Of a stretch of 64,000 bases of DNA, positions 44,182 to 53,219 are shown piece by piece. The translations under genes and the position numbers were made by a program. Under the pieces are notes generated by a model. It saw nothing but the letters and a program-made list of their open reading frames with translations. It was not told the DNA's origin and did not search any database. Source of the stretch: Blastomonas sp. CACIA14H2 (GTDB lineage: Bacteria > Pseudomonadota > Alphaproteobacteria > Sphingomonadales > Sphingomonadaceae); assembly GCA_000503195.1 (NCBI GenBank), contig AYSC01000015.1, positions 1 through 64,000 on the forward strand. The letters are read 5' to 3'. The number at the start of each line of letters is the position of its first letter. Position 1 is the first letter of the stretch.

Positions 44182-45218
44182 TTCAACAATCGGGTCAGGC
44201 TCTGCGCGGTAAAGTCCACCATCGGCACGATCCGCGCATAGTTGAGGCGGGTGGGGCCGATCACACCGACCACGCCCACCACTCGGCCTTCGCCGTCACG
44301 ATAGGGCGCCGCTATCACGGATGACCCTGAAAGCGAAAACAATTTGTTTTCCGCTCCAATGAAGATCCGGGCCGACCCTGCCTCGCGCGCGCTGTCGAGA
44401 AGATGGGCAATGTCCTGCATCGCTTCAAGCTCGTCGAGCAGCCGCCGCACGCGTTCCAGATCGGCCACCGCCTCGTTGTCGAGCAGATTGGCCTGACCGC
44501 GCACGATCAGCACCGGACGGTCCGAACCGTCGCGCGACCAAATCGCGAGGCCGCGCCGGATGAGATCGGAGCTGACATCGTCCAGCGCGGCGCGTTCGTT
44601 CAGGATTTCGACTTCCAGTGCGGCCAGCGCCTGCGGGAGGCTTCGACCGGACAGCCGCGCGCTGATGAAATTGCCCGCCTGGACGAGCATGCTGTCGGTG
44701 ACGCGGCGATCCATCTCGAGCACGCGGTTCTCGATGCTGCCATCGTGCCCGACCAGCACCGCCAGCACCTGATGATCCGACAGCCGCACGAAGTTCATCT
44801 GGCGCAGGATCGGCTCGCGACGCGGCACCATCACGATCCCGGCGCAGGCCGACAGGCCCGACAGCGCCTGGGTCGTGGCGGCCAGAGCGGCCTCGATCGG
44901 CCCCGCGCTTTCGAGCTGTTTCTCGATCGCGGCGCGCTCCTCCGCCGAGGGCTCGGCGACCTGCATCATCCCGTCGACGAAGAGTCTGAGACCCTGCTCG
45001 GTCGGCATGCGCCCCGCGCTGGTATGCGGCGCAGCGAGCAGGCCCAGCTCCTCGAGATCCTGCATCACGTTGCGGATCGAGGCGGGCGACAGGTTGACCG
45101 TCGACGTCTTGGAAATCGTGCGCGATCCCACCGGCTGACCGGTTTCGAGATAGCTTTCGACAACGATGCGGAAGACGTCGCGCGCGCGGTCGTTCAGTTC
45201 GGTGAACGGACTGGTCAT
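44178..45218 (-). CDS. hrcA: Heat-inducible transcriptional repressor HrcA
   Basis: HrcA represses class I heat-shock genes by binding CIRCE elements. The 346 residues have a winged-helix N-terminus (TGQPVGSRTISKTSTVNLSPASIRNVMQDLEE) and the HrcA dimerisation core (MVPRREPILRQMNFVRL, VLIVRGQANLLDN). No CIRCE sequence was found in the window. The regulated operon, probably groESL, lies elsewhere. A possible RpoH-like sequence (CTTG-N18-CCTAACT) overlaps the region just upstream (45224-45254) but is weak. Confidence 0.95.
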   Translation of the reverse strand: MTSPFTELNDRARDVFRIVVESYLETGQPVGSRTISKTSTVNLSPASIRNVMQDLEELGLLAAPHTSAGRMPTEQGLRLFVDGMMQVAEPSAEERAAIEKQLESAGPIEAALAATTQALSGLSACAGIVMVPRREPILRQMNFVRLSDHQVLAVLVGHDGSIENRVLEMDRRVTDSMLVQAGNFISARLSGRSLPQALAALEVEILNERAALDDVSSDLIRRGLAIWSRDGSDRPVLIVRGQANLLDNEAVADLERVRRLLDELEAMQDIAHLLDSAREAGSARIFIGAENKLFSLSGSSVIAAPYRDGEGRVVGVVGVIGPTRLNYARIVPMVDFTAQSLTRLLK

Positions 45219-45273
45219 GCGCTCAAGTTAGGCAGAACCGCCCCGGCTGCCAAGATGGCACGCGTGTCGGCGA

Positions 45274-46170
45274 TCACACGCCCAGGCCGCCGCGTTGCTC
45301 CACGAGCGCGAACCATCCGCACACATTGGCGTAGGCGGCATCGGAAAGGTCAACGAACATGCGCCGCGCATCGGCGGGATCGGCGCGCCGCTCGAGCAGC
45401 CCCTGGTCGGTCATCATGCGCACCCAGCGCAGCGCGGTCGTGGGAGGCACAGCGGCGGCGATGCACAGGCTGGAGACCGAGACCGGCTTCTTCTCGAGCC
45501 GCGACGCCGTGAGGTCGAGCAGAATGTCCCAGGCCGGATCGGCGAACAGATCGGACGGGAAGTAACGGTCGCGCAACCGCCGCATCGCGATCAGATGACG
45601 GACCCGCTGGGCGCTGGGCGGTCTGGCTGCGATGCGATCGAGCGGCTCTTCGGCCTGATAGGCGTGACTGCGATCGGCCAGCACAGGGCCGGTCTCGTCC
45701 CCCCCGCCCTCTTCCGACAGCGCACCCAGCTGCTCCGCCAGCCGCGCAAGCTCGCTCGCCAGCGACTGGAGCCGCGCGCGCTCATCGCCGCTGGGGTCGC
45801 GCGCATGGCCGGCCTTCACCAGCATGCGAAGCTCGGACAATTCGGCCGCGATCAGAGCCGCGCTGCCGCCGAAGACACATCGCGCGGCATGCCCCGTCAG
45901 CAACGCGTCGGCGGCATCGATGGTATCGAGGCTGACGAGCGCCAGCACGCCGCAATCCGTCGCCAGCGCGGGCAGCTTGATCGGCACCTGCCACCGCCAG
46001 TCGAGCACCAGGATGTCCGCCCTGTGGGCCAGGCTCATGCCGATGGCCGAAACTGGCCATCCTGCGGCTTCCACCAATGCTGCGGTCTCGGCCTGGTCGG
46101 CGACGATCGACGGCGCGGGGCTGGATGCAGCAGGCCAGTCGGTAAGGCGGAACCCTGCGTCTTCTGACAT
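45274..46170 (-). CDS. Winged-helix regulator with degenerate receiver-like N-terminus
   Basis: The 298-residue protein ends in a MarR-like winged helix (KKPVSVSSLCIAAAVPPTTALRWVRMMTDQGLLERRADP). The first 125 residues have alternating strand and helix segments (APSIVADQAETAALVEAAGW, ADILVLDWRW, GVLALVSLD) and resemble a receiver fold. The middle (125-180) is a charged helical linker. If it is a receiver, its position corresponding to the phospho-acceptor (LDW) is uncertain. It is the only regulator between hrcA and purA. The target is unknown. Confidence 0.75.
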   Translation of the reverse strand: MSEDAGFRLTDWPAASSPAPSIVADQAETAALVEAAGWPVSAIGMSLAHRADILVLDWRWQVPIKLPALATDCGVLALVSLDTIDAADALLTGHAARCVFGGSAALIAAELSELRMLVKAGHARDPSGDERARLQSLASELARLAEQLGALSEEGGGDETGPVLADRSHAYQAEEPLDRIAARPPSAQRVRHLIAMRRLRDRYFPSDLFADPAWDILLDLTASRLEKKPVSVSSLCIAAAVPPTTALRWVRMMTDQGLLERRADPADARRMFVDLSDAAYANVCGWFALVEQRGGLGV

Positions 46171-46194
46171 GCCTGTCCAGCCCCCCGGAATGCC

Positions 46195-47484
46195 TCAATC
46201 CGCGAAGGGATCGCGGACCAATATGGTGTCCTCGCGCTCGGGCGAGGTGGATACCAGCGCCACCGGACACTGGATCAGTTCCTCGACGCGCTTGATATAC
46301 TTGATGGCCTGCGCGGGCAGGTCAACCCAGCTGCGCGCGCCTGCGGTCGATTCGTGCCAGCCGTCCAACTCCTCGTAGATCGGCTGCACCGCCGCCTGGT
46401 CGCCGGCATGCGCGGGGAAATAGTCGAGCACCTTGCCGTTGAGCCGATAGCCTGTGCAGATCTTCAGCTTGGGAAAACCATCGAGCACGTCGAGCTTGGT
46501 GAGCGCGATTCCGGTCACGCCCGCGACGGCGCAGCTCTGCCGCACCAGCGTCGCATCAAACCATCCGCAGCGGCGCTTGCGCCCCGTGACGGTGCCGAAT
46601 TCATGGCCACGCTCGCCAAGCCGCTGGCCGGTTTCATCCTCCAGTTCGGTCGGGAACGGGCCCGATCCGACGCGGGTGGTATAGGCCTTGACGATGCCGA
46701 GCACGAAACCGCTCGCCTGCGGTCCCAGGCCGCTGCCGCCCGAGGCCGATCCGGTGATCGTGTTCGACGAGGTCACGAACGGATAGGTACCGTGATCGAC
46801 ATCGAGCAGCACGCCCTGCGCGCCTTCGAACAGCATGCGTGCACCGGCGCGGCGAATTTCGCCAAGGCGCTTCCAGACCGGCTGCGCGAATTCGAGCACG
46901 AACGGCGCGATCTCGGCCAGCTCGGCGACCAGCTTGGCGCGGTCGATCGGCGGTTCGCCGAACCCGGCACGCAGCGCGTCATGGTGCGCGCACAGCCGGT
47001 CGAGCTGCGGATCGAGCGCATCGAGATGCGCAAGATCGCACACGCGGATCGCGCGCCTGCCAACCTTGTCCTCATAGGCGGGGCCGATGCCGCGCCGGGT
47101 CGTGCCGATCTTGCCCTGGCCGCTGGCATCCTCGCGCAGCGCGTCGAGATCGCGATGGAAGGGCAGGATCAGCGGGCAATTGTCGGCGATCGCGAGATTG
47201 TCCGGGGTGATCTCGACGCCCTGGCCGCGCAGTTTCTCGACCTCGTCGCGGAGCGCCCAGGGATCGAGCACCACGCCATTGCCGATCACGCTGAACGTGC
47301 CGCGCACGATTCCAGAAGGCAGCAGCGAGAGCTTGAACACCTTTTCGCCGATGACCAGCGTATGCCCGGCATTGTGACCGCCCTGGAAGCGGATCACCGC
47401 ATCGGCGCGTTCCGCCAGCCAGTCGACGATCTTGCCCTTGCCTTCATCGCCCCACTGGGCGCCGATCACGGTTACATTGGCCAC
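46195..47484 (-). CDS. purA: Adenylosuccinate synthetase
   Basis: PurA joins IMP and aspartate with GTP in the first step of AMP synthesis. The 429 residues start with [20 protein letters not shown], include [36 protein letters not shown] and [11 protein letters not shown], and have the normal family length. A GTG start at 47484 is chosen because it restores the conserved N-terminus and has AAGGG upstream. The next gene on the strand, hisZ, is beyond a plus-strand hydrolase gene. Confidence 0.96.
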   Translation of the reverse strand: MANVTVIGAQWGDEGKGKIVDWLAERADAVIRFQGGHNAGHTLVIGEKVFKLSLLPSGIVRGTFSVIGNGVVLDPWALRDEVEKLRGQGVEITPDNLAIADNCPLILPFHRDLDALREDASGQGKIGTTRRGIGPAYEDKVGRRAIRVCDLAHLDALDPQLDRLCAHHDALRAGFGEPPIDRAKLVAELAEIAPFVLEFAQPVWKRLGEIRRAGARMLFEGAQGVLLDVDHGTYPFVTSSNTITGSASGGSGLGPQASGFVLGIVKAYTTRVGSGPFPTELEDETGQRLGERGHEFGTVTGRKRRCGWFDATLVRQSCAVAGVTGIALTKLDVLDGFPKLKICTGYRLNGKVLDYFPAHAGDQAAVQPIYEELDGWHESTAGARSWVDLPAQAIKYIKRVEELIQCPVALVSTSPEREDTILVRDPFAD

Positions 47485-47673
47485 AAACCAACCCTTTTTC
47501 GATGGTGGAGCGCATGGGGCCGCCACGCGCAAAGCGGGGCTGTCCTAGTGACGGCAGGCGCTGGCGTCCAGTGCGTTGCGCCCTTCGGCGATACAATTTG
47601 ATGCACTTCGAGGATGGACCGGACCGGACCTGTCGCGGCAAATTGGCGCGCGGCAAGGTTTGGAGGACGACAG

Positions 47674-48693
47674 ATGATGAAGAAAGGGCTGATCATTCTG
47701 GGCGCCGGGCTGCTGATGGCGCCGGTACTGGCGCAACAGGCACGCGAGGGCGGACGAATGCTGTCGCGCGAGTGTCGGCGCGAAGTGGTCCAGCTGTGCG
47801 GCTTCAATCGCGGCGAGATGCGCGAGTGCCTGCGCGAGAAGAAGGATCAGCTCTCGCAGCCGTGCAAGGGCGAGATGATGCAGGCCATGGCGAAGCGCTT
47901 GCGGCAGAACGATACGAGCGCCCAGACCACCGCCCGCGCGCGCACCATCGCCTATGGCAACAGTGCCGCGCAGCAGCTCGACCTGTATCTTCCCGAAGCC
48001 ACGCGTCCGGCCAGCGGCTATCCGCTGGTGGTCTTCGTCCATGGCGGCGGGTGGAGCAAGGGCAGCAAGGACATGGTCCAGCAGAAGCCCGATTTCTTCA
48101 ACGCCAAGGGTTGGGCTTTCGCCTCGGTCGGCTACAGGCTCGTGCCCGAAGCACCGGTAGAGCAGCAGGCGGCCGATGTCGCCGCTGCCATTGCCCGGCT
48201 GAAGCGCGACTCCGCCGCGCTCGGCATCGATCCGAAGCGGATCGTGCTGATGGGCCACAGTGCCGGTGCGCACCTCTCTGCGCTGGTCGGTACCGATCCG
48301 CAATGGCTGGGGCCGGACATCGGCGCATTGGCGGGCGTCATCCTGCTTGACGGCGCTGCATATGATGTCGCCGAACAGATGCGCCAGGGCAGCTTCATGA
48401 CCAAGCGAACCTACGAGCCCGCCTTCGGGACCGAGCCGAAACGACAGGCTAGGCTGTCGCCGACGCTCCATGCCGCCGCGCCCAATGCGCCGCGCTGGCT
48501 GATCCTCTACGTCGCCCGGCGCGCCGACGCCACGGCCCAGTCGAGCGCGCTCGCCCGCGCGCTGCAACAGGGCGGAGCCAGGGTGCAACTGACAGGCATG
48601 GACGGCGAGTCGCACATGACGATCAACCGGGAACTCGGCCAGCCCGGCAACCCGCAGACCGATGCCGTCGACGCGTTTCTGACGGGTCTTTAA
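47674..48693 (+). CDS. Exported esterase-like hydrolase fused to a Cys-rich repeat
   Basis: The 339-residue protein has a signal peptide (MMKKGLIILGAGLLMAPVLA). A segment of about 45 residues with four spaced cysteines follows (SRECRREVVQLCGFNRGEM, ECLREKKDQLSQPC), like the cysteine-rich GLG1 repeat. The rest is an alpha/beta hydrolase of the BD-FAE/carboxylesterase type with oxyanion motif HGGGWSKGS, nucleophile elbow GHSAGAH and a C-terminal GESHMT with the catalytic His. GGAGG lies 7 bases before the ATG. It is the only plus-strand gene between purA and hisZ. Its substrate is unknown. Confidence 0.85.
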   Translation: MMKKGLIILGAGLLMAPVLAQQAREGGRMLSRECRREVVQLCGFNRGEMRECLREKKDQLSQPCKGEMMQAMAKRLRQNDTSAQTTARARTIAYGNSAAQQLDLYLPEATRPASGYPLVVFVHGGGWSKGSKDMVQQKPDFFNAKGWAFASVGYRLVPEAPVEQQAADVAAAIARLKRDSAALGIDPKRIVLMGHSAGAHLSALVGTDPQWLGPDIGALAGVILLDGAAYDVAEQMRQGSFMTKRTYEPAFGTEPKRQARLSPTLHAAAPNAPRWLILYVARRADATAQSSALARALQQGGARVQLTGMDGESHMTINRELGQPGNPQTDAVDAFLTGL

Positions 48694-49814
48694 AGCGCGA
48701 CAGCGTCCTGACCGACCAGGCGGTGGGTGCATCCGAGCGAGGCGGCTTCGTCCTCCGGCGTGATGGCCGCGACCGTTCGCCAGCCGATCGCGCGCAGCCG
48801 CGCGGCCGTGGCGCGATCATGCCCCACCGGCAGGAACAGCTTGCCAGCGCCCTGCACTTCGCTTTCGATGCCCAGATCGAGCAGCGCGTCGGGGTAGAGC
48901 GAAAAGCCGGTCGCGACCTCCTCGCCGCCCTTGCCGTTCGGAATGGCATAGGTGCCGCCGCGCCCCAGAGCGCCGGGACAGCCATCGGCGTAGAGCGAGA
49001 AGCCGAACCAGCTCTGATATTCGAAGCCATGGCGCTCGGTCGGATCGAGCGTGACGGTGACCGTTTCAGGCAGCGCCGCCGCGATCTCGCGCAATGCCCG
49101 GATGCGGCTGGCCAGCGCGCCACCAGCATCGATCGCCGCCAGCGCATCGATAGCGGCCTCGAACGGCCCCATGGCATAGAGCAGCGGCAGATAGGCATCG
49201 GCGCCGAGCGCGGTCAGCCCGCCGGCATCCTTCATGTCGAGCTCGCGACGGACCGCACCGATCATGCCCGGCGGCAAGGGAAAGGCGCTGCTGGCGAGCG
49301 TATCGACCAGATCGGGCAAGGTCAGGTCGACCGTGATGCCGGTGGCACCCGCCTGGACCAGCGCCTCGATCGCGATCTGCACTACTTCCTGCGCGGCGGC
49401 GATATTGTCGTGCCCGATCAGCTCGGCGCCGATCTGGAGCCGCTCGCGTTCGGGCGCGAGCTGGTCCGAGGAAATCCGCAGCACCTGGCCGGCATAGCTC
49501 AGCCGCAACGGGCGTGCCGCCGACGCCATCAGCGTCGTCGCGACCCGGCCCACCTGCACGGTAATGTCCGAGCGGATGGCCAGCGTGCGCATCGAGGAGG
49601 GATCGACCATGCGGAAGAGATGCTGGCGGCCCGTGCCCTGCATTCGCGTGGCGAGCGACCGTTCATATTCCACCAGCGGCGGCGAGACCCGGTCATAGCC
49701 ATGCGCCGAGAAGACCTGCATCGCATTGCGGGTCAGCCAGGCGGCCATTTCGGCGCGCGGGGGCAGCAGATCGGCCAGACCTGCGGGCAGGATATCGGGA
49801 TTCGCGTCAGACAT
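48690..49814 (-). CDS. hisZ: ATP phosphoribosyltransferase regulatory subunit HisZ
   Basis: HisZ is the histidyl-tRNA-synthetase-like subunit that activates short-form HisG in histidine synthesis. The 374 residues begin ILPAGLADLLPPRAEMAAWL and show the class II motifs VSPPLVEYERSL, FRMVDPSSMRTLAIRSDIT and the C-terminal GFSLYPDALLD. It lacks the HisRS anticodon domain. hisG is not in the window. The 3' end overlaps the convergent hydrolase by 4 bp. In sphingomonads hisZ and purA are often adjacent. Confidence 0.93.
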   Translation of the reverse strand: MSDANPDILPAGLADLLPPRAEMAAWLTRNAMQVFSAHGYDRVSPPLVEYERSLATRMQGTGRQHLFRMVDPSSMRTLAIRSDITVQVGRVATTLMASAARPLRLSYAGQVLRISSDQLAPERERLQIGAELIGHDNIAAAQEVVQIAIEALVQAGATGITVDLTLPDLVDTLASSAFPLPPGMIGAVRRELDMKDAGGLTALGADAYLPLLYAMGPFEAAIDALAAIDAGGALASRIRALREIAAALPETVTVTLDPTERHGFEYQSWFGFSLYADGCPGALGRGGTYAIPNGKGGEEVATGFSLYPDALLDLGIESEVQGAGKLFLPVGHDRATAARLRAIGWRTVAAITPEDEAASLGCTHRLVGQDAVAL

Positions 49815-49880
49815 GGCGCTGCGCTTAGACGATAAGCGGCGATGGGAAAAGTTTGCAGGTGCCCCGGCGGGCGATCGCGC

Positions 49881-50381
49881 TCAAGGCCGGGCGGAGGCCT
49901 TGGTCATGGCGTCCTTGATCGCAAAGGCTTCGCGCGCCCAGTTAGAGCTGTGCGGAACCTGCGTGCTGATGTCGATCGAGGCATCGTAAACCAGCGGAAA
50001 AAGCTGCGTCTCCTCGCGCTCGACCCGCGCGAACATGGCCAGGATGCGTGCCTTGGCCGGGTGCCGATAGGCTTCCCATTCTGCCGCCACTCGTTCCTGG
50101 GTCCAGTATTTGCCCTGTTCGCAATAGTCGGCGTACAGCGCGGCGAGCTCTTGGTGGAATTCCTCGCCGATCGCGCGAACGTGTGGCCGCGGATCGTTCA
50201 GCAGCTTGGCGTAGAGATAGCGGTCCTTCAGCGCGAGGTGCTGCATGACATGGCCGCTGAGTTGCCAGCGGGTTTCCGCGAGCAGTTGCTGATCGGGCAT
50301 TTCGCTGCGGTCGAGCAAGGCCATGAGGCTCTCGCCTCTTTCACGCAGTACCGCGTGATCCAGCAACATTCTTTCGAGCAT
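49881..50381 (-). CDS. Hemerythrin-like domain protein
   Basis: The 166-residue all-helical protein has the hemerythrin/HHE-type iron-ligand pattern spread over four helices: DHAVLRERGESLMALL, GHVMQHLALKDRYLYAKL, EEFHQELAALYADY and EREETQLFPLV. Such proteins bind a diiron site and sense or store O2 or NO-related species, or protect iron. The exact ligand set cannot be assigned by eye. It is monocistronic. An ordered N-terminus follows directly after the ATG, and no signal peptide is seen. Confidence 0.85.
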   Translation of the reverse strand: MLERMLLDHAVLRERGESLMALLDRSEMPDQQLLAETRWQLSGHVMQHLALKDRYLYAKLLNDPRPHVRAIGEEFHQELAALYADYCEQGKYWTQERVAAEWEAYRHPAKARILAMFARVEREETQLFPLVYDASIDISTQVPHSSNWAREAFAIKDAMTKASARP

Positions 50382-50472
50382 GCAAGCAGCCCCTTCAGGA
50401 GATGCCCCGGCATAGCACCGACAGATTAAGCTACGGTAAGCGATCTCGGTGCGTCGGAAAGCATGCCCGCAG

Positions 50473-50503
50473 GCCTGCAGGACGGCAGCGCCACCCTGCA
50501 GGC
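50473..50503 (-). terminator. Inverted repeat after the cold-shock gene
   Basis: GCCTGCAGG (50473-50481) and CCTGCAGGC (50495-50503) form a perfect 9-bp stem around a 13-base loop, 13 bp after the csp stop on the minus strand. There is no T-run, so it is a structural candidate rather than a classic intrinsic terminator. Confidence 0.5.
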
Positions 50504-50516
50504 TCCGGGAAGGCGA

Positions 50517-50726
50517 TCAGGCCGCCGACGAGAGGCGGACAGCCGCCATCTTGCCGCGACGATCCTGTTCCAGCTCGAAATTGACGCGCTGGTCGCGATC
50601 GAGCGTGTGCATGCCCGACGCTTCGACCGCGCTGATGTGCACGAATGCGTCGTTGCCGCCGTCATCGGGCTGGATGAAGCCATAGCCCTTGTCGGCGTTG
50701 AAAAACTTTACGGTGCCAATCGGCAT
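50517..50726 (-). CDS. Cold-shock domain protein
   Basis: The 69-residue protein is a single cold-shock domain: GTVKFFNADKGYGFIQPDDG carries RNP-1-like residues (GYGFI) and DAFVHISAVE carries RNP-2 (FVHI). It binds single-stranded RNA or DNA. An AAGGA site lies 7 bases before the ATG at 50726; a further ATG at 50732 is less favoured. The 5' flank (50727-51180) is long and gene-free, as is typical of a cold-shock gene with a structured leader. Confidence 0.93.
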   Translation of the reverse strand: MPIGTVKFFNADKGYGFIQPDDGGNDAFVHISAVEASGMHTLDRDQRVNFELEQDRRGKMAAVRLSSAA

Positions 50727-51180
50727 AGTCATTTCCTTAAGAGTAGCACGCGGCAGGCCACCTGAAAGAGTGGACAATCCTTGCCGCGCGGTTGGAGCCG
50801 GACGTTCGATTGCGACCCCCAGAACGCCCGGCTCCGGCCATGGCGGGGGAAGATGAGGCAGCCGCACGGTGTCCGCGCCGCTGCCCGATGGCGTCAACAG
50901 GGCAGGAAGCTGCCGGGCTGAGGATAGGCGTGAATGTGCAGCCGCGCGCGATGCAGGCGGACATGGCCGCGCTGCGTCTCGCGCTCGCCGCCCGTGGGGG
51001 CATGAAGCGCGCGCAGCTGCGCGATGTGAAGATTCTCGAAGAGCTGATTGATATCGGGCAAGGCTGTCGCTCAATTTGCTGTACAAGCAAGAGCGTGGAG
51101 CAGCAGGGCCGCAGGTCTCTCAGTCGCGCGTAGGCTTGGGATCAGGATCGCGCGATGACGATGCTATAGCAGCAAATATG
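50727..51180. other. Gene-free stretch upstream of the cold-shock gene
   Basis: Several open frames cross this 454-bp stretch on both strands, but none has a family match or a good start. One plus-strand frame (50792-51133) contains a helical-looking segment near MQADMAALRLALAARGGMKR and is the least unlikely gene. The stretch probably holds the csp promoter and leader. Confidence 0.4.
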
Positions 51181-51181
51181 G

Positions 51182-51223
51182 AAAAAGTCGCATGCCAATT
51201 GCAGGAATTGTCAATTGTGCGAC
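51182..51223 (-). terminator. Intrinsic terminator of the nuo-DUF1467 operon
   Basis: On the minus strand GTCGCACAATTG, a 10-base loop, and CAATTG-gca-TGCGAC pair as a 12-bp stem with a small bulge, followed by TTTTTCC. It lies 8 bp after the DUF1467 stop. It ends the long operon that begins with the nuo genes. Confidence 0.8.
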
Positions 51224-51230
51224 GAATGGC

Positions 51231-51509
51231 TCATTCGCCGCCCGGCGGCTTGCCGAAAATGTTGACATCATCGGGCCCGATCCAGCCGTTCATGTAATTG
51301 GCATAGAACAGCCCGAACGTCACCGCGGACACCAGGGTGGTGATCGCCATCACGCGCAGCGGTCTGAAATTGGCCGGCGCGCTATCGGCCTGGCCGCGCA
51401 CCTTTTCCACGCCCAGTTCGTCCGCGGTCCGAATGCCGAAGGGCATCACGACAAAGGCCGTGATGACCCAGAACAGCAGATAGATGGCAAGGATGCTCGT
51501 CCAGCTCAT
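51231..51509 (-). CDS. DUF1467 family membrane protein
   Basis: The 92-residue protein has two membrane spans (about residues 5-23 and 53-73) with a conserved loop (MPFGIRTADELGVEKVRGQADSAP) typical of DUF1467, a small alphaproteobacterial family. It follows RNase J by 35 bp on the same strand and closes the operon. Its function is unknown. The start at 51509 lies just after GGGGCATTTCGAC, a modest ribosome site. Confidence 0.88.
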   Translation of the reverse strand: MSWTSILAIYLLFWVITAFVVMPFGIRTADELGVEKVRGQADSAPANFRPLRVMAITTLVSAVTFGLFYANYMNGWIGPDDVNIFGKPPGGE

Positions 51510-51544
51510 GTCGAAATGCCCCTGATGACCACGCCCCAAATGGG

Positions 51545-53215
51545 TCAGGCGGCCTCGATCATCAAGACCGTGACCACCGGCTTCTTGCCCGTCCAGCGCG
51601 TCGCGGCGCGGCGCACGGCAAGGCGGATCGCCTCCTGCACGTCGTCGCCGGTCTGCGGCCCGCGCGGCTTGCCCTTGCCTTTCGCAGAGGGCTTTTCGAT
51701 CGCTTCGCGCACATCTTCCACCGCCTCGGCGATGAAGGCGTCGAGATCGTCCTCGACCGGCAGGCCCAGCGGACGCAGCACCGGATCGCCGACCAGACGG
51801 CCCCTGGCATCGAGCGCCACGGCGACGCTGACCTGGCCGTTGAGCGCCAGCTTCCGCCGCTCGCCCATGGTCAGGCCGTCGGCGGGCAGTATGACATCGC
51901 CATCGAGCACCAGCCGTCCGGCGCGCTCGTGCCCGATCACGCCGGGTTCGCCCGGTGCCAGCCGCACGAGATCGCCGTTCTTCTGGACGACCGCGTGCGG
52001 AATGCCGAGCTCGAGCCCGAGCCGAGCCTGTTCGGCCATGTGGCGCATCTCGCCATGCACCGGCACCAGCACCTTCGGACGGATCCAGCGGTACATCTCG
52101 GCGAGCTCGGGGCGTCCGGGATGGCCCGAGACATGGATATCGGCCTGGCGGTCGGTGATCATCTGGATGCCGTCCGCCGCGAGCCGGTTCTGGATGCGGC
52201 CGATCGCGATCTCGTTGCCCGGAATGACCTTGGACGAGAAGAGCACGGTGTCGCCCTCTTCGAGCTTGATCTGGTGATTGCCCTCGGCAACACGCGCCAG
52301 CGCCGCGCGCGGCTCGCCCTGGCCACCGGTGGCGACGATCAGCACCTCGCGCCGGGGCAGGCCCATGGCGGTGTCGAAATCGACCAGCTCGGGCAAGTCG
52401 AGCAGATAGCCGTTCGCCTTGGCCACCGCGATGATCCGGTCGAGCGAGCGCCCGGCGACGCACAGCTGCCGGTTGGTCGCGCGCGCCACCTCGCCCAGCG
52501 TGTGCAGCCGTGCGACGTTCGACGCGAAGGTGGTGATGAGCGCCCTGCCCTTGAGCGGCTTGACCGCGGCGATCAGCGCGTCGCGCACCTCGCCTTCGGA
52601 GCCGGAGCTTTCGGGATTGAACACATTGGTCGAATCGCAGACCAGCGCGAGCACGCCCTCGTCGCCCAGCTGTGTCAGCGCTTCCGGGGTCGAGGGAACG
52701 CCGATCAGCGGCTCGTCGTCGAGCTTCCAGTCGCCGGTATGGAAGACGCGGCCATAAGGCGTGTCGATCAGCAGCGCATTGCCCTCGGCAATCGAGTGCG
52801 CGAGCGGCAGATAGCGGAAGCCGAACGGCCCGAGCTGCAGGCTGCCGTCATTCTCGACGACATTGAGCGTCACCTCGTTGACCAGCCCCTGCTCTTCCAG
52901 CTTGCGACGGATCAGGTCGGCGGTGAACGGCGTGGCGAACAACGGCACGCCGAGGTCCGCAGCCAGATAGGGCAGCGCGCCGATATGGTCCTCGTGCCCG
53001 TGCGTCAGCACGATGCCGAGCAGGTCGTCGGCGCGCTCCTCGATGAACTCGAGATCGGGAAACACCAGTTCGACACCCGGATAGGCGGGATCGCTGAACG
53101 TCATGCCCAGATCGACCATGACCCATTTTCCGTCGCAGCCGTACAGATTGGCGTTCATGCCGATCTCGCCCGACCCGCCAAGGGCCAGGAACAACAATTC
53201 TTTACCGGGTGTCAT
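51545..53215 (-). CDS. rnj: Ribonuclease J
   Basis: RNase J is a metallo-beta-lactamase/beta-CASP endo- and 5'-exoribonuclease that matures and degrades RNA. The 556 residues include THGHEDHIGALPYL (zinc motif, His72-His77), LAHSIAEGNALLIDTPYG with FHTGDWKLDD, VCDSTN and the beta-CASP region PGNEIAIGRIQNRL, then VSGHPGRPELAEMYRW and VHGEMRHM. The length is normal. It lies between coaX and the DUF1467 gene, a standard alphaproteobacterial arrangement. Confidence 0.96.
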   Translation of the reverse strand: MTPGKELLFLALGGSGEIGMNANLYGCDGKWVMVDLGMTFSDPAYPGVELVFPDLEFIEERADDLLGIVLTHGHEDHIGALPYLAADLGVPLFATPFTADLIRRKLEEQGLVNEVTLNVVENDGSLQLGPFGFRYLPLAHSIAEGNALLIDTPYGRVFHTGDWKLDDEPLIGVPSTPEALTQLGDEGVLALVCDSTNVFNPESSGSEGEVRDALIAAVKPLKGRALITTFASNVARLHTLGEVARATNRQLCVAGRSLDRIIAVAKANGYLLDLPELVDFDTAMGLPRREVLIVATGGQGEPRAALARVAEGNHQIKLEEGDTVLFSSKVIPGNEIAIGRIQNRLAADGIQMITDRQADIHVSGHPGRPELAEMYRWIRPKVLVPVHGEMRHMAEQARLGLELGIPHAVVQKNGDLVRLAPGEPGVIGHERAGRLVLDGDVILPADGLTMGERRKLALNGQVSVAVALDARGRLVGDPVLRPLGLPVEDDLDAFIAEAVEDVREAIEKPSAKGKGKPRGPQTGDDVQEAIRLAVRRAATRWTGKKPVVTVLMIEAA

Positions 53216-53219
53216 CTAG

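Noticed and set aside
45224-45254. RpoH-like promoter before hrcA (CTTG-N18-CCTAACT)
   Set aside because: The -35 half and spacing fit, but the -10 matches CYTATNT only in part. It is mentioned with the hrcA gene but not listed as a feature.
45219-45273. CIRCE element upstream of hrcA
   Set aside because: No TTAGCACTC-N9-GAGTGCTAA sequence was found here or before dnaK, so HrcA probably acts elsewhere.
50792-51133. Plus-strand open frame upstream of the cold-shock gene
   Set aside because: It has no family match, no good ribosome site, and competing frames on both strands; the stretch more likely holds the csp leader and promoter.
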